Of a stretch of DNA of 64,000 bases, positions 17,789 through 26,916 are shown piece after piece (within the stretch, counting starts at the first letter, position 1; the number at the start of each line of letters is the position of its first letter). Both the position numbers and the translations under genes were made by a program. Source of the stretch: Candidatus Stoquefichus sp. SB1 (GTDB taxonomy: Bacteria > Bacillota_I > Bacilli_A > Erysipelotrichales > Coprobacillaceae); NCBI RefSeq assembly GCF_001244545.1, contig NZ_LN852696.1, positions 558,001 to 622,000 of the forward strand, read 5' to 3'. The notes beneath the pieces are model-generated. The model was not told the DNA's origin and did no database searches. It worked only from the letters and a program-made list of their open reading frames with translations.

Positions 17789-18571
17789 ATGAATGAAGAT
17801 GTTGGTAAAAAAATTGCTATAGTGACAGGGGCAAGCGGTGGAATTGGGAGAACTTTTGTTGATGAACTTATGAAAGAAGAACTTGATGAGATTTGGGTGA
17901 TTGGCAGAAATAAAGAACGTTTAGCTGCTATTTTACAACAATATGGTCAAAAGATAGTGTGTATTTGTATGGATTTAACGAATTCACAGGATTTGTTGTC
18001 TTTAAAAGATCAACTGAATCAACGTAAGGTTTGGGTTGCATATCTCATTAATAATGCAGGAATTGCACAAATGAAGCCATCTCTTCATTTTAGTGATGAG
18101 GAAATAGAACAAACAATTCAATTGAATTGCCAAGTTCCTGTTATATTAAGTCATTATTGTATTCCGTTTATGAAAAAAGGCAGTAAAATATTGAATATTT
18201 CTTCTGCTTCAGCGTTTCAACCTGTTCCATATATCAATCTCTATGCTTCTACTAAAGCTTTTGAAAAAAGTTATTCCTTAGCACTGAGTGAAGAATTAAA
18301 GTCAACAGGAATCACTGTCACTGCTGTTTGTCCAAGTTGGGTTGATACAAAAATGCTAATGCGAGAAATTAATGGCAAACCAGTGAAATTTCCTGGTCTT
18401 GTGAGTCCTCTTCAAGTTGTTCAAAAGGCGATGAAAGATGCTAAGAAGGGAAAAGATTTATCAATTTGTTCCTTATATGTCCACTGTCTTTATTATATTG
18501 TTAAGTTTTTGCCAAGACATTGGATTATCAAGCAGTGGATGTATTCACTGCGTAAGTTTAAAGAGGATTAA
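17789..18571 (+). CDS. SDR-family oxidoreductase
   Basis: A 260-residue short-chain dehydrogenase. The cofactor motif TGASGGIG is at residues 14-21. NNAG lies near residue 90. The catalytic SSAS serine, Y and K appear in ISSASAF followed by YASTK. The C-terminus is hydrophobic and basic, as in SDRs related to DltE/YqjQ-type proteins. AAGGAGA precedes the ATG, 15 bases after the TetR stop. The substrate is unknown; co-expression with the TetR suggests a role in detoxifying the inducer. Confidence 0.85.
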   Translation: MNEDVGKKIAIVTGASGGIGRTFVDELMKEELDEIWVIGRNKERLAAILQQYGQKIVCICMDLTNSQDLLSLKDQLNQRKVWVAYLINNAGIAQMKPSLHFSDEEIEQTIQLNCQVPVILSHYCIPFMKKGSKILNISSASAFQPVPYINLYASTKAFEKSYSLALSEELKSTGITVTAVCPSWVDTKMLMREINGKPVKFPGLVSPLQVVQKAMKDAKKGKDLSICSLYVHCLYYIVKFLPRHWIIKQWMYSLRKFKED

Positions 18572-18597
18572 AAGTAGAGTGTCGATAAGTGAGATGA

Positions 18598-18625
18598 TTG
18601 ATTTTTCTCTATTATATTGTATAAT
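18598..18625 (+). promoter_or_regulatory. Promoter of the GNAT-MazG gene
   Basis: TTGATT (18598-18603) and an exact TATAAT (18620-18625) are separated by 16 bases, about 25 bases before the start codon. Confidence 0.6.
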
Positions 18626-18650
18626 GAACTCTTGAAAAGAGGGTTTAAGA

Positions 18651-19487
18651 ATGAGAAAAGAATTAGAATTCATACAGGCAGAAAATGATGATCTTTATGA
18701 AGTTGGGATGATTTATTCAAGAATTCATGAAGATTTGAGTCAAACAATAAACTATCCTCGCTGGCCTCGAGGAATTTATCCAACTGAAGAATCTGCTCAA
18801 GAAGCAATGGATAAAAAAGAACTCTATGTTTTAAAGGAAAATCAAACAATCATTGGTTCAGTTATTTTAAATCATGATCAAGATTTAGGATATGAAAATG
18901 TAGATTGGCAAGTTGCTGCAAAAGAAGATGAAGTTATGGTTGTTCATACGCTTGCGATTGATCCTAGATTGAAAGGAAAAGGATATGCAGGAATTATGAT
19001 TCAAAAAATCAAGTATCTTGCAAGACAACAAAACTGTTTAGCTTTACGTTTAGATTTAACGCAGGGGAATTTACCAGCAAGAAATTTATATCAGAAACAT
19101 GGTTTTTATTTTACAGGTATTGCTGATTTACATCGTCAAAGTGCTGGTATAGATTATAGTGAAATGTTTGAATATAATTTGAAAAAGCCACATGATCAAT
19201 TAGAAATGATTGAAAAAGTGGTAGATGATTTTGTGACAGAACGTGATTGGCATAAATATCATACAGCAGATAATCTAGCTAAATCAATTATTATTGAAGC
19301 AGCAGAATTATTGGAATGTTTTCAATGGGATGATGAATATGATCAGGAACATGTTTATGAGGAATTGGCGGATGTCATGATTTATAGTTTTCAATTGGCT
19401 CAGTTTTTTGATGTTGATGTGAAAAAGATGATTTGTTCAAAGATGCTTAAAAATAAAATGAAGTATCCTGTTGAAGAGAATTTATAA
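18651..19487 (+). CDS. GNAT acetyltransferase fused to a MazG-like nucleotide pyrophosphohydrolase
   Basis: A 278-residue two-domain protein. Residues ~1-178 form a GNAT N-acetyltransferase with the acetyl-CoA loop in VHTLAIDPRLKGKGYAGIMI and the LYQKHGFYFTGI strand. Residues ~185-278 form an all-alpha NTP-PPase/MazG-like domain with IIIEAAELLECFQW and EELADVMIYSFQLAQ, which supply the expected acidic metal ligands. The second half would hydrolyse non-canonical nucleoside triphosphates. The two activities in one chain are unusual. The start was taken at the only ATG after a GAGGG site. Confidence 0.8.
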   Translation: MRKELEFIQAENDDLYEVGMIYSRIHEDLSQTINYPRWPRGIYPTEESAQEAMDKKELYVLKENQTIIGSVILNHDQDLGYENVDWQVAAKEDEVMVVHTLAIDPRLKGKGYAGIMIQKIKYLARQQNCLALRLDLTQGNLPARNLYQKHGFYFTGIADLHRQSAGIDYSEMFEYNLKKPHDQLEMIEKVVDDFVTERDWHKYHTADNLAKSIIIEAAELLECFQWDDEYDQEHVYEELADVMIYSFQLAQFFDVDVKKMICSKMLKNKMKYPVEENL

Positions 19488-19523
19488 TGATTATATGAAA
19501 TATTTTAAAGTCTATGGATGTCC

Positions 19524-19552
19524 TTGACACAAGATACTGTTAATGATAAGAT
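19524..19552 (+). promoter_or_regulatory. Promoter of the second TetR gene
   Basis: TTGACA (19524-19529) and TAAGAT (19547-19552) are separated by 17 bases. The -10 overlaps the operator palindrome. Confidence 0.6.
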
Positions 19553-19563
19553 AACAGTGTTAT
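19551..19563. promoter_or_regulatory. TetR operator ATAACA-N-TGTTAT (autoregulatory site)
   Basis: A perfect 13-bp palindrome overlaps the -10 of the TetR promoter. The same core recurs, extended, in front of the ABC transporter genes. Confidence 0.65.
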
Positions 19564-19577
19564 GTGAGGTGGGAACT

Positions 19578-20198
19578 ATGGTTCATAAAGATGATACAAG
19601 AGAAAAGTTACTAGCATGTGCAAAAACTGAATTTTTAGAATGTGGTTATCAAAAAGCATCACTTCGTCACATATGTAAAGAAGCAGGTGTGACAACAGGT
19701 GCACTTTATTTTTTCTTTAAAGATAAAGCCGATCTTTATGAGACATTAGTTCATGATTTTGCATCTGAAATGATGGAAATGTTAAAGAATCATACAACTC
19801 AAGAAGATCAAATGTATCAACAGACTTTTCAATATGAAAAGGATTTTGATATTGCATTTGGACAACAGTTAATTTCTGCTTATTATGCTCATCAGGATAT
19901 TGGACAACTATTGATTCATTGTTCACAAGGAACACCGTATGAGCATTACTTTGACCAGATTATTGATTTTTTAGAAGAACATAACCGTAAAGTGATAAGT
20001 CATTTGACAGGAATAAGCCAGTCAGTTTTTAATGAATGTACTATGCATTGGTTGTCTCATTTACAAGTCGAAGCATTCTTGCATGTTTTATCTCATGATT
20101 TTAGTGAAGAAAAAGCACTTGCACAAATAGAAATTGTTGTGACTTTTTTAAGAGGTGGATTTAATGCACTGATGCAAGAAGCATTACAAAGGAAGTAA
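19578..20198 (+). CDS. TetR/AcrR-family repressor of the adjacent ABC exporter
   Basis: A 206-residue regulator with a TetR helix-turn-helix at residues ~10-55 (ASLRHICKEAGVTTGALYFFFKDKADLYE) and a C-terminal helical domain. The ATG at 19578 follows a GAGGTGGG site; an earlier in-frame TTG at 19518 lies upstream of the promoter and is rejected. Matching palindromes before this gene and before the next one indicate that it represses both itself and the ABC transporter. Confidence 0.88.
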   Translation: MVHKDDTREKLLACAKTEFLECGYQKASLRHICKEAGVTTGALYFFFKDKADLYETLVHDFASEMMEMLKNHTTQEDQMYQQTFQYEKDFDIAFGQQLISAYYAHQDIGQLLIHCSQGTPYEHYFDQIIDFLEEHNRKVISHLTGISQSVFNECTMHWLSHLQVEAFLHVLSHDFSEEKALAQIEIVVTFLRGGFNALMQEALQRK

Positions 20199-20216
20199 TT
20201 CCTTTTCTTTTTCAAC

Positions 20217-20239
20217 ATAACATAACACTGTTATGTTAT
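20217..20239. promoter_or_regulatory. 23-bp operator upstream of the ABC transporter
   Basis: ATAACATAACA, a central C and the exact inverse form a perfect palindrome. Its core is the same ATAACA-N-TGTTAT found at 19551-19563. Confidence 0.7.
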
Positions 20240-20264
20240 TCAAAATATGATAGGAGGGGTTTGA

Positions 20265-20963
20265 ATGTATTTAGATATGAAAGATATTAAAAAGTTTTAT
20301 GGTCAAGGTGAAAGTCGCATGATGGTTTTAAAAGGGATTCAATGTTCAATTGAAAAAGGTGAGATATGTGTTTTGTTAGGACCTTCTGGTTCAGGAAAGT
20401 CAACATTATTAAATTTAATTGGTGGAATTGAAGAGATTGATGAAGGAAATCTTTTCGTTGGTCAACAGGATTTAACTGTGATGTCTTCAAAAGAGTTGGG
20501 ACACTATCGTCGAAAAACATTGGGATTTATTTTTCAATCCTATCATCTTGTTCCTAATTTAACTGTTAAAGAAAATATTGAATCTGGAGCTTATTTAAGT
20601 TCTTCTCCGATTGATGTTCAAGAACTTTTGCAAAAATTAGGATTAGAGGAACATAAAAATAAATATCCTAATCAGCTATCAGGTGGGCAACAACAAAGGA
20701 CTGCAATTGGACGTGCACTCGCAAAAAATCCAAGTCTCTTATTGTGTGATGAACCTACCGGAGCTTTAGATTATTATACATCAAAAGATATTTTGCAACT
20801 TTTGGAAAGAATGCATCAAGATTATGGGACAACAATTCTTATTGTGACACATAATGATGCAATTGCTAAGATGGCTCATCGGGTTATATATTTAAAAGAT
20901 GGTCAAATCATTGATATTCAGGTAAATCCTCATCCTATGGCAGCGAAAGATATTGAATGGTAG
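20265..20963 (+). CDS. ABC transporter ATP-binding protein (MacB/LolD-type)
   Basis: A 232-residue ATPase. Walker A is GPSGSGKST (residues ~39-47), the signature is LSGGQQQR (~138-145), and Walker B is LLLCDEPTGALD (~158-169), followed by the H-loop in VTHND. The sequence is of the class that pairs with FtsX-type permeases in antimicrobial-peptide or drug export. AGGAGGGG precedes the ATG. The permease gene starts seven bases after its stop. Confidence 0.93.
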   Translation: MYLDMKDIKKFYGQGESRMMVLKGIQCSIEKGEICVLLGPSGSGKSTLLNLIGGIEEIDEGNLFVGQQDLTVMSSKELGHYRRKTLGFIFQSYHLVPNLTVKENIESGAYLSSSPIDVQELLQKLGLEEHKNKYPNQLSGGQQQRTAIGRALAKNPSLLLCDEPTGALDYYTSKDILQLLERMHQDYGTTILIVTHNDAIAKMAHRVIYLKDGQIIDIQVNPHPMAAKDIEW

Positions 20964-20969
20964 GTGAGA

Positions 20970-23219
20970 ATGATGAGAAATCCACTTAATAAGGCTCTTA
21001 AAAAAGAGTTTAAACAAAATATAGCAAGATATTTATCAATTATGATTATTTTGATTGTAATGATTAGTGCTGTTTCAGGCTTTTTAACAGTTGCTTACGG
21101 ATATCAAGATGTTTTAAAAGATAATCAGATATCTAGTCATGTTGAAGATGGACAATTGACTGTTACAAATAAAATCAATCAAAAAACAATTCATGAAATT
21201 GAAGAAAAATCTTTACAACTCTATGAAAATTTCTACAGTCAACAAGAAATAAATGATGAGACAACACTTCGCTTATTTAAAAATCGTGACTATGTCAATC
21301 AAGCAACAGTGCATAGTGGTCGTTTACCAAAAAATAATCATGAAATAGCACTAGATAGACTTTTTGCAGTCAAGAATAACTATGAAATTGGAACAACAAT
21401 TCGCATTAATCATTATAGTGTGACCATTGTAGGATTGATATCTGTTCCTGATTATAGTTCCTTAATTGAGAAAAGCAGTGATTTAATGATGGATCCTATT
21501 CATTTTGGAATTGGAATTGTAGATGATAAAAGTTTTGATAAATATAGTGAGTTCAATATCAATTATCAATATAGTTATATCAATACATCACCACTTAGTG
21601 AAAAACAAAATTATGATCAGTTAACCAAACTGAAAGATATTTGTCAGCAAAATGGTTATCAGATTACACAGATGTTAACATCTGAGATGAACCAATGTAT
21701 TTCGTTTCTTCCTAATGATATGGGAAGTGATATTCCCATGATTCAAACATTACTTTATATTATGGTTGTTATTCTGGCATTTATTTTTGTGGTGATTAGT
21801 CAGACAATTATTGAAGAACAAGCTCCAGTTATAGGAACATTATTATCTAATGGATATACCAAAAGAGAAATCGTTCATCACTATATGTTATTACCTATGA
21901 TCATAACAATAATTGCATCTATTATTGGGAATATTATAGGATATACACTATTTCCACCATTGTTTATGGATATGTATAAGAATAGTTATTGCTTACCACC
22001 ATTAGATATTCATTTTATGAAGGAAGCATTTATCTCAACAACTTTCATTCCTTTTATTTTTATGATGGTTGTTTTGTATCTGATATTAAATTATAAAATG
22101 CGTATTTCACCTTTACGCTTTTTAAGACGTGATTTACGTAAATATAAAAAACGAAAATATATTCATTTAAAAGAGAAATCGTTTATAAAACGTTTTCAAA
22201 AACGTATTATTATCCAAAATAAAGGAACATATGTTATGTTGTTTTTAGGTATCTTTTTTGCCAGTTTCATCTTTCTGTTTGGTTTTATGATGACACCGTC
22301 AATCAATCGATATCTTGATCATATGGAAAAAAGTATTCATGCTCATTATCAATATATTTTAAAGGCTCCATTGGAAATTAAAAATGCGGAAAAGGCAACA
22401 ATGACCACTTTAAAAACCTATTATCAACAAGGCGATTTGAATTTGGATGTAACACTTTATGGATTAAGTGAGGATAGTCAATATTATCAAATGGATTTGC
22501 CAACTCAAGAGAATCATATAATTTTGAGCTATGATTTAGCACATAAAATGAATGTTCAAAAGGGTGATATGATTCGTTTCACGAATCCTTATACAGAAAA
22601 AAATTATGATTTGATTGTTGATGGTATGAATGAAGATAGAGGAATGCTTGCAGCCTTCACATCACAAGAATTGTGTAATAAACTTTTAGCAGAAGATCAT
22701 GATTATTTTAATGCTTATCTTTCAGACCAAAAATTGGATATTGATGATATGTATATTTTATCAACAATAACAAAAGACGATATGATAAAAATTGGTGAAC
22801 AGATGACAACAACCTTTGCACAATTGATTCCTATTATGACAAGCGTTTCTTTAGTTGTTTATTTTGTGGTTATCTATATATTGACAAAATTGGTATTAGA
22901 TCGTAATACACTTTATATGTCATTTTTAAAAGTGATGGGATATGAAAATAAAGAAATTAAAAAACTCTATTTACAGGCGACAACCTTTATTGTCGTCATT
23001 TCTTTAATAGTTTCGATACCATTATGTAGCATTGGTTTAAATCAATTGTTATTATTTGCATTTATGCAATTTTCAGGTTATATAGAAGCTTATATTCCTT
23101 ATGAATTGTATGGACTGGTATTTATTGTAGGATTATTGACTTATTTTATTGTCAATTATATTTTAACAAAACAAATTGAAAGAGTGAATTTAGGTGAGTC
23201 ATTAAAAGATATGGAATAA
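20970..23219 (+). CDS. FtsX/MacB-family ABC permease
   Basis: A 749-residue permease. One transmembrane helix near residue 20-40 is followed by an extracytoplasmic domain, then four helices between ~260 and 445. A second large extracytoplasmic region and three more helices from ~625 to the end complete it. This is the two-FtsX-module layout of peptide-efflux or lantibiotic-resistance permeases. The start is taken at the ATG at 20970, after TAGGTGA; a GTG at 20964 adjoins the previous stop. A terminator follows directly. Confidence 0.87.
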   Translation: MMRNPLNKALKKEFKQNIARYLSIMIILIVMISAVSGFLTVAYGYQDVLKDNQISSHVEDGQLTVTNKINQKTIHEIEEKSLQLYENFYSQQEINDETTLRLFKNRDYVNQATVHSGRLPKNNHEIALDRLFAVKNNYEIGTTIRINHYSVTIVGLISVPDYSSLIEKSSDLMMDPIHFGIGIVDDKSFDKYSEFNINYQYSYINTSPLSEKQNYDQLTKLKDICQQNGYQITQMLTSEMNQCISFLPNDMGSDIPMIQTLLYIMVVILAFIFVVISQTIIEEQAPVIGTLLSNGYTKREIVHHYMLLPMIITIIASIIGNIIGYTLFPPLFMDMYKNSYCLPPLDIHFMKEAFISTTFIPFIFMMVVLYLILNYKMRISPLRFLRRDLRKYKKRKYIHLKEKSFIKRFQKRIIIQNKGTYVMLFLGIFFASFIFLFGFMMTPSINRYLDHMEKSIHAHYQYILKAPLEIKNAEKATMTTLKTYYQQGDLNLDVTLYGLSEDSQYYQMDLPTQENHIILSYDLAHKMNVQKGDMIRFTNPYTEKNYDLIVDGMNEDRGMLAAFTSQELCNKLLAEDHDYFNAYLSDQKLDIDDMYILSTITKDDMIKIGEQMTTTFAQLIPIMTSVSLVVYFVVIYILTKLVLDRNTLYMSFLKVMGYENKEIKKLYLQATTFIVVISLIVSIPLCSIGLNQLLLFAFMQFSGYIEAYIPYELYGLVFIVGLLTYFIVNYILTKQIERVNLGESLKDME

Positions 23220-23239
23220 CACGATGTGTTATTCTTTTT
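23214..23239 (+). terminator. Terminator after the ABC permease
   Basis: GAATAACAC (23214-23222) pairs with GTGTTATTC (23226-23234), followed by a T-run. The stem includes the stop codon. Confidence 0.8.
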
Positions 23240-23266
23240 GCAATATTTTTCTTTTTGAAATTAGTT

Positions 23267-23295
23267 TTGGAATGTATTCACAAATAAGGTATAAT
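23267..23295 (+). promoter_or_regulatory. Promoter of the plus-strand RpiR gene
   Basis: TTGGAA (23267-23272) and an exact TATAAT (23290-23295) are separated by 17 bases. Confidence 0.6.
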
Positions 23296-23318
23296 AAAGA
23301 AGTAAAGAGGAGGATATT

Positions 23319-24089
23319 ATGGACTTTTTATCAAATATTAATTTAAAGAAAAATACTTTAACAAAGAATGAATTAAAAGCATGTGAATTGATTTTGAATG
23401 ATTTAAATAAGGTACAGATGTATTCATTAACAGAAATGTCAGAAAAGATTCATATCACCAAAACAACAATACTGCGCTTTTGTCAAAAGATGGGATATAG
23501 TGGATATACTGAATTTAGATATGACTGTGTTAAATATGTGAATAGTTTAAGCAATGCTGAACGAGTTATTGAAGATGAAAATGAGAAGATTATTAATGTT
23601 GAAAAGATATATATGGATACAATTAAATTGTTGCATTATACATTAAAAGATGAAGATTTGAAACTTTTAGCAAATATGATTATAACAGCAAGAAAAGTCA
23701 GATGTGTAGGAGAGATTAATTCTGAAGTTACATGTTTGCAGTTAAAATATGCTCTTGCAATGTATGGTATCGATGCTGATGTTTTACCAGGAACAGCCAA
23801 TGTCAAAGCAATTGATCTTATCACGAATCATCAGGATTTATTAATTGTCATGTCAGCGAGTGCGAATAGCCATATTGTTAAGGAAGCTTATAATTTAAAA
23901 GAAAATAATGGCTGTAAGATTGCTATTGTGACAATGAATCCTTCAACATCATTAGAAAGTGAATCAGATCTCTTCTTATTACTTCCAAGTGTTGCGCCAT
24001 TAAAGAATAAGTCATTGTTGGATAGTGTCCCAATTTATTCGATCTTTGTGGAAATATTATTGCATTATTTAAATGAAAATGATCAATAA
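23319..24089 (+). CDS. MurR/RpiR-family transcriptional regulator
   Basis: A 256-residue regulator with an RpiR helix-turn-helix (residues ~20-75, EMSEKIHITKTTILRFCQKMGYSGYTEFR) and a SIS-like domain (~105-235). The SIS motif is weaker than in the minus-strand paralogue near 13.7 kb. GAGGAGG precedes the ATG. Its last 17 bases overlap the start of the HEAT-repeat gene, so the two are co-transcribed. The sugar phosphate it senses is not evident, because no sugar gene adjoins it. Confidence 0.83.
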   Translation: MDFLSNINLKKNTLTKNELKACELILNDLNKVQMYSLTEMSEKIHITKTTILRFCQKMGYSGYTEFRYDCVKYVNSLSNAERVIEDENEKIINVEKIYMDTIKLLHYTLKDEDLKLLANMIITARKVRCVGEINSEVTCLQLKYALAMYGIDADVLPGTANVKAIDLITNHQDLLIVMSASANSHIVKEAYNLKENNGCKIAIVTMNPSTSLESESDLFLLLPSVAPLKNKSLLDSVPIYSIFVEILLHYLNENDQ

Positions 24090-25623
24090 AATGTTTTCTC
24101 ATCAACGTAAGATTCCTGATTATATCATAGAATCTCTTGAAATATTAGAAACCCATCCCAAAGATTGGTTATCTCTTTATGCAAGAGCATATCAGGCTTT
24201 AAGTTATGATCATCCAGAGGCAATCATTCGACTTGGTAAAATTGGATATCATTATCTTTCAGGTTTAACAATTCCACAAATCTTAAAAGTTGAAGAACAA
24301 TGGCGTAGTTATACGTCTATGCTTTGGTCAATCAATTGGCAAGATATTGATATACAGGCAATGTCTATATATTTTGACAATGACATAGGCTATGAGAGTT
24401 TACTGATTATGGGAAGTTTTCATCCAAGTGGTTATTTTAGAGAAAAATGTTTAAAGTTATTATCTGCTTATCCTCATACATTATCTTTTATATTCATGAG
24501 AATGAATGATTGGGTACCAGAAGTTCAAAATGCTGCTTATCGAATCACAAAATCTCAATTATCTGAGTGTACAATAGAAGAATTCATTGAATTATCTTAT
24601 GTTTTTATGAAAGTAAAAAAATCTTTGCGACGTCAACAAGATCAATTTGATGATATGGAAAAGCTTTATATAACTTATTTAAAAGAATGTCTTACTCTTT
24701 TGGATATCCATTATTTGTGTCATTTAGATGTTTTTATTCGTAAGACTTTTTATCAAATTTCAATTGAACATTCTCTTTTATCCATTGATATTGTTGAAGA
24801 ATTATTAACGAGAGAAAAAGATTCTTTCTGTTTGTTGATGTTAACAAGATATTTGTTACAAAGTGAACAGTTAGATATGAGTCAGCTGCAATTGTATTTA
24901 CATCATCCTACTTTTTATGTAAGAAAAGAAGCAATTTTTCGTTATTATGCTATTGTTCAAAATGTTTGGGATGGGATTGAAGACTTCTTGTTAGATAAAA
25001 GTTATGCAATAAGAGACTACATTCGTTTTCTTTTGAAAAAACATACGGAGTTTGATTGTTTATCTTTTTATCTTCAACATCTCAATTATCGAGTAGGAAT
25101 ATTAGGTGTTGGTGAATGTGGAACGCAGCAGGACATCCCAGTTTTAATACCATTTTTAGAGCATCATGATGAAAAAATAGTCAAAGTGACGATTCAGGCA
25201 TTAAGTCATTTGATGAAAGACAATGGATTTCAAATTTATTGGCGTTTCTTATTAGATGAGAGGGTATCATTATCAAAAGCTGCTTATCAATCAATTATCA
25301 AATATAAAGTTCATTATGGAGCAAAGTGTGTTTATGAAGAATATTTAAAAGTTTCTTGTGAACATCAAAAACGTTATTTGTTACGGATTTTGTTAGCAGA
25401 AGATTCTTGGGAAAGATTGCCATATTTATTAGCAATGTATAACTATCCAGATGAAAAATTTTGTCATCATATTCAAATCAAAGTGAGCCAGCGCAATCCT
25501 TATAAACATGTTTCTCAAACATTAAAAGCAGATATTATTGATAGTTTGACTCATCAAGATAATCATATTCCCCAAGCGGTTATTGATTCAATCATGTTTG
25601 ATTTAAAGTTTGTATGTAAATAA
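24073..25623 (+). CDS. HEAT-repeat-like helical protein of unknown function
   Basis: A 516-residue protein made almost wholly of amphipathic helix pairs of 30-40 residues, for example around IPVLIPFLEHHDEKIVKVTIQ, which reads as a classic HEAT repeat. No catalytic motif, signal peptide or membrane segment was seen. It overlaps the RpiR gene by 17 bases; a weak ribosome site suggests translational coupling. Such solenoids usually mediate protein contacts. Two other poorly characterised genes (DUF4261 and a TIR-like protein) follow after a 396-base gap. Confidence 0.7.
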   Translation: MKMINKMFSHQRKIPDYIIESLEILETHPKDWLSLYARAYQALSYDHPEAIIRLGKIGYHYLSGLTIPQILKVEEQWRSYTSMLWSINWQDIDIQAMSIYFDNDIGYESLLIMGSFHPSGYFREKCLKLLSAYPHTLSFIFMRMNDWVPEVQNAAYRITKSQLSECTIEEFIELSYVFMKVKKSLRRQQDQFDDMEKLYITYLKECLTLLDIHYLCHLDVFIRKTFYQISIEHSLLSIDIVEELLTREKDSFCLLMLTRYLLQSEQLDMSQLQLYLHHPTFYVRKEAIFRYYAIVQNVWDGIEDFLLDKSYAIRDYIRFLLKKHTEFDCLSFYLQHLNYRVGILGVGECGTQQDIPVLIPFLEHHDEKIVKVTIQALSHLMKDNGFQIYWRFLLDERVSLSKAAYQSIIKYKVHYGAKCVYEEYLKVSCEHQKRYLLRILLAEDSWERLPYLLAMYNYPDEKFCHHIQIKVSQRNPYKHVSQTLKADIIDSLTHQDNHIPQAVIDSIMFDLKFVCK

Positions 25624-26019
25624 TTATATACTAGAGATATAAAAGTTAAAATTTCGTTTAAAAATATCATAATTCATCGAAATAAATATATAAAATAAAA
25701 AGTTATTTTGTTGTATCGAAATAACTTTACTATTTGTAGGAAAAAGAAAGTGCTTGAATGTAAATTTGGAAGATTTATTTAATTATCTGAAGCGTGTTTA
25801 ATCTATGGATAAGATTAATCATTCTTGCAGTGGAATTATTCATATAAGTATTATTGATTTTTTTGGTGATGAAATATAGAAAGTATAAAGATTCTTGATA
25901 TTGATTTTACAAGTATTTTGGTGACTTTTGTTTCATAGATGAGTAAGTTGATTTATGAAGATAATAGGAAGAAATAAAGATCCAATATAGAGTTGGGTTC
26001 ATTAGGGAGGACATAACAT
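25624..26019. other. 396-base gap: weak hairpin and possible decayed coding sequence
   Basis: AAAGTTATTT (25699-25708) pairs with AAATAACTTT (25719-25728) but lacks a good T-run. Between ~25,760 and 25,890 one plus-strand frame reads as short open stretches broken by stops, which may be a decayed gene. No intact gene is seen. Confidence 0.35.
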
Positions 26020-26898
26020 ATGAAAGAGAAAAGACAATCAGTTCGTATGGATGAATTTGCAGAAAAATTCGCCAATGTTTATTATATAAAATTGTTATTT
26101 AAAGAAACTATCAAAATACCACATGAGATATTATATACAAAGTTAAAAGAACATTTTGGTGAAGTTGATAAAGTTTCAACTGGAGAATTATCGACTTATG
26201 CATTACGCAAGCATGTTGTCACTTATCAAGGTGGAGAGCAGGTACCAATGCAAGTTATGATTACCAATGTTATTCCTTTTGATCAGACAACTATTCCTGA
26301 AATGGCACTTTATCAATGTTGGACATGTGATGATGCAAAGGAACTTTTACAGGAGTGTCAATATGAACTTATGGTTGGTGATTTCATGGCTGGAGGACTT
26401 GATCACATAGAAAGAAGTCAGATTCTTTCTCAATATATTGATATTTTATTAGAACTTCTACCAGAATGTGTTGCATTATATTGGCCTCATTCTCAAAAGT
26501 TGATGCCAGTTACAGCTTATTTACAAAGTCAATGGAATAATCCAGATTTGCATTTCTTAGATGGTGGATTAAATGTCCGTTTTTTCAATATTCAAGATAG
26601 TGAAGATATGCTGGTAGATACAACAGGATTGATTTCATTAGGAATCCCAGATTTACAAATACATTTTCATGGTTTAGATCATCATTTTGTGATTCAATAT
26701 ATTCATAATTTTGCATCTTATTTGTTTATGAATGGTGATGTTATTAAAGATGGAGAAACCATGGATGGACGTGATGAAAATGAACGTTGGGTATGTCAAC
26801 ATGAAGAGAGTCTCATTGCCCCTAAACGAGTTGTCTTGGATATTAATGCGAATCAGTTTGCAGCTGGAAATAGAAATCAAAATGATTCTATTCATTAA
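26020..26898 (+). CDS. DUF4261 domain-containing protein
   Basis: A 292-residue cytoplasmic protein. The central part (ECVALYWPHSQKLMPVTAYLQSQ and the conserved LISLGIPDLQIHFHGLDH segment) matches my recollection of DUF4261 proteins, which occur in Firmicutes with no established function. No signal peptide or membrane segment. A strong AGGGAGG site precedes the ATG. The next gene starts 18 bases after its stop, so the two probably form an operon ending at the terminator near 27,690. Confidence 0.65.
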   Translation: MKEKRQSVRMDEFAEKFANVYYIKLLFKETIKIPHEILYTKLKEHFGEVDKVSTGELSTYALRKHVVTYQGGEQVPMQVMITNVIPFDQTTIPEMALYQCWTCDDAKELLQECQYELMVGDFMAGGLDHIERSQILSQYIDILLELLPECVALYWPHSQKLMPVTAYLQSQWNNPDLHFLDGGLNVRFFNIQDSEDMLVDTTGLISLGIPDLQIHFHGLDHHFVIQYIHNFASYLFMNGDVIKDGETMDGRDENERWVCQHEESLIAPKRVVLDINANQFAAGNRNQNDSIH

Positions 26899-26916
26899 CG
26901 ATAAAGTAGGTGAAAA

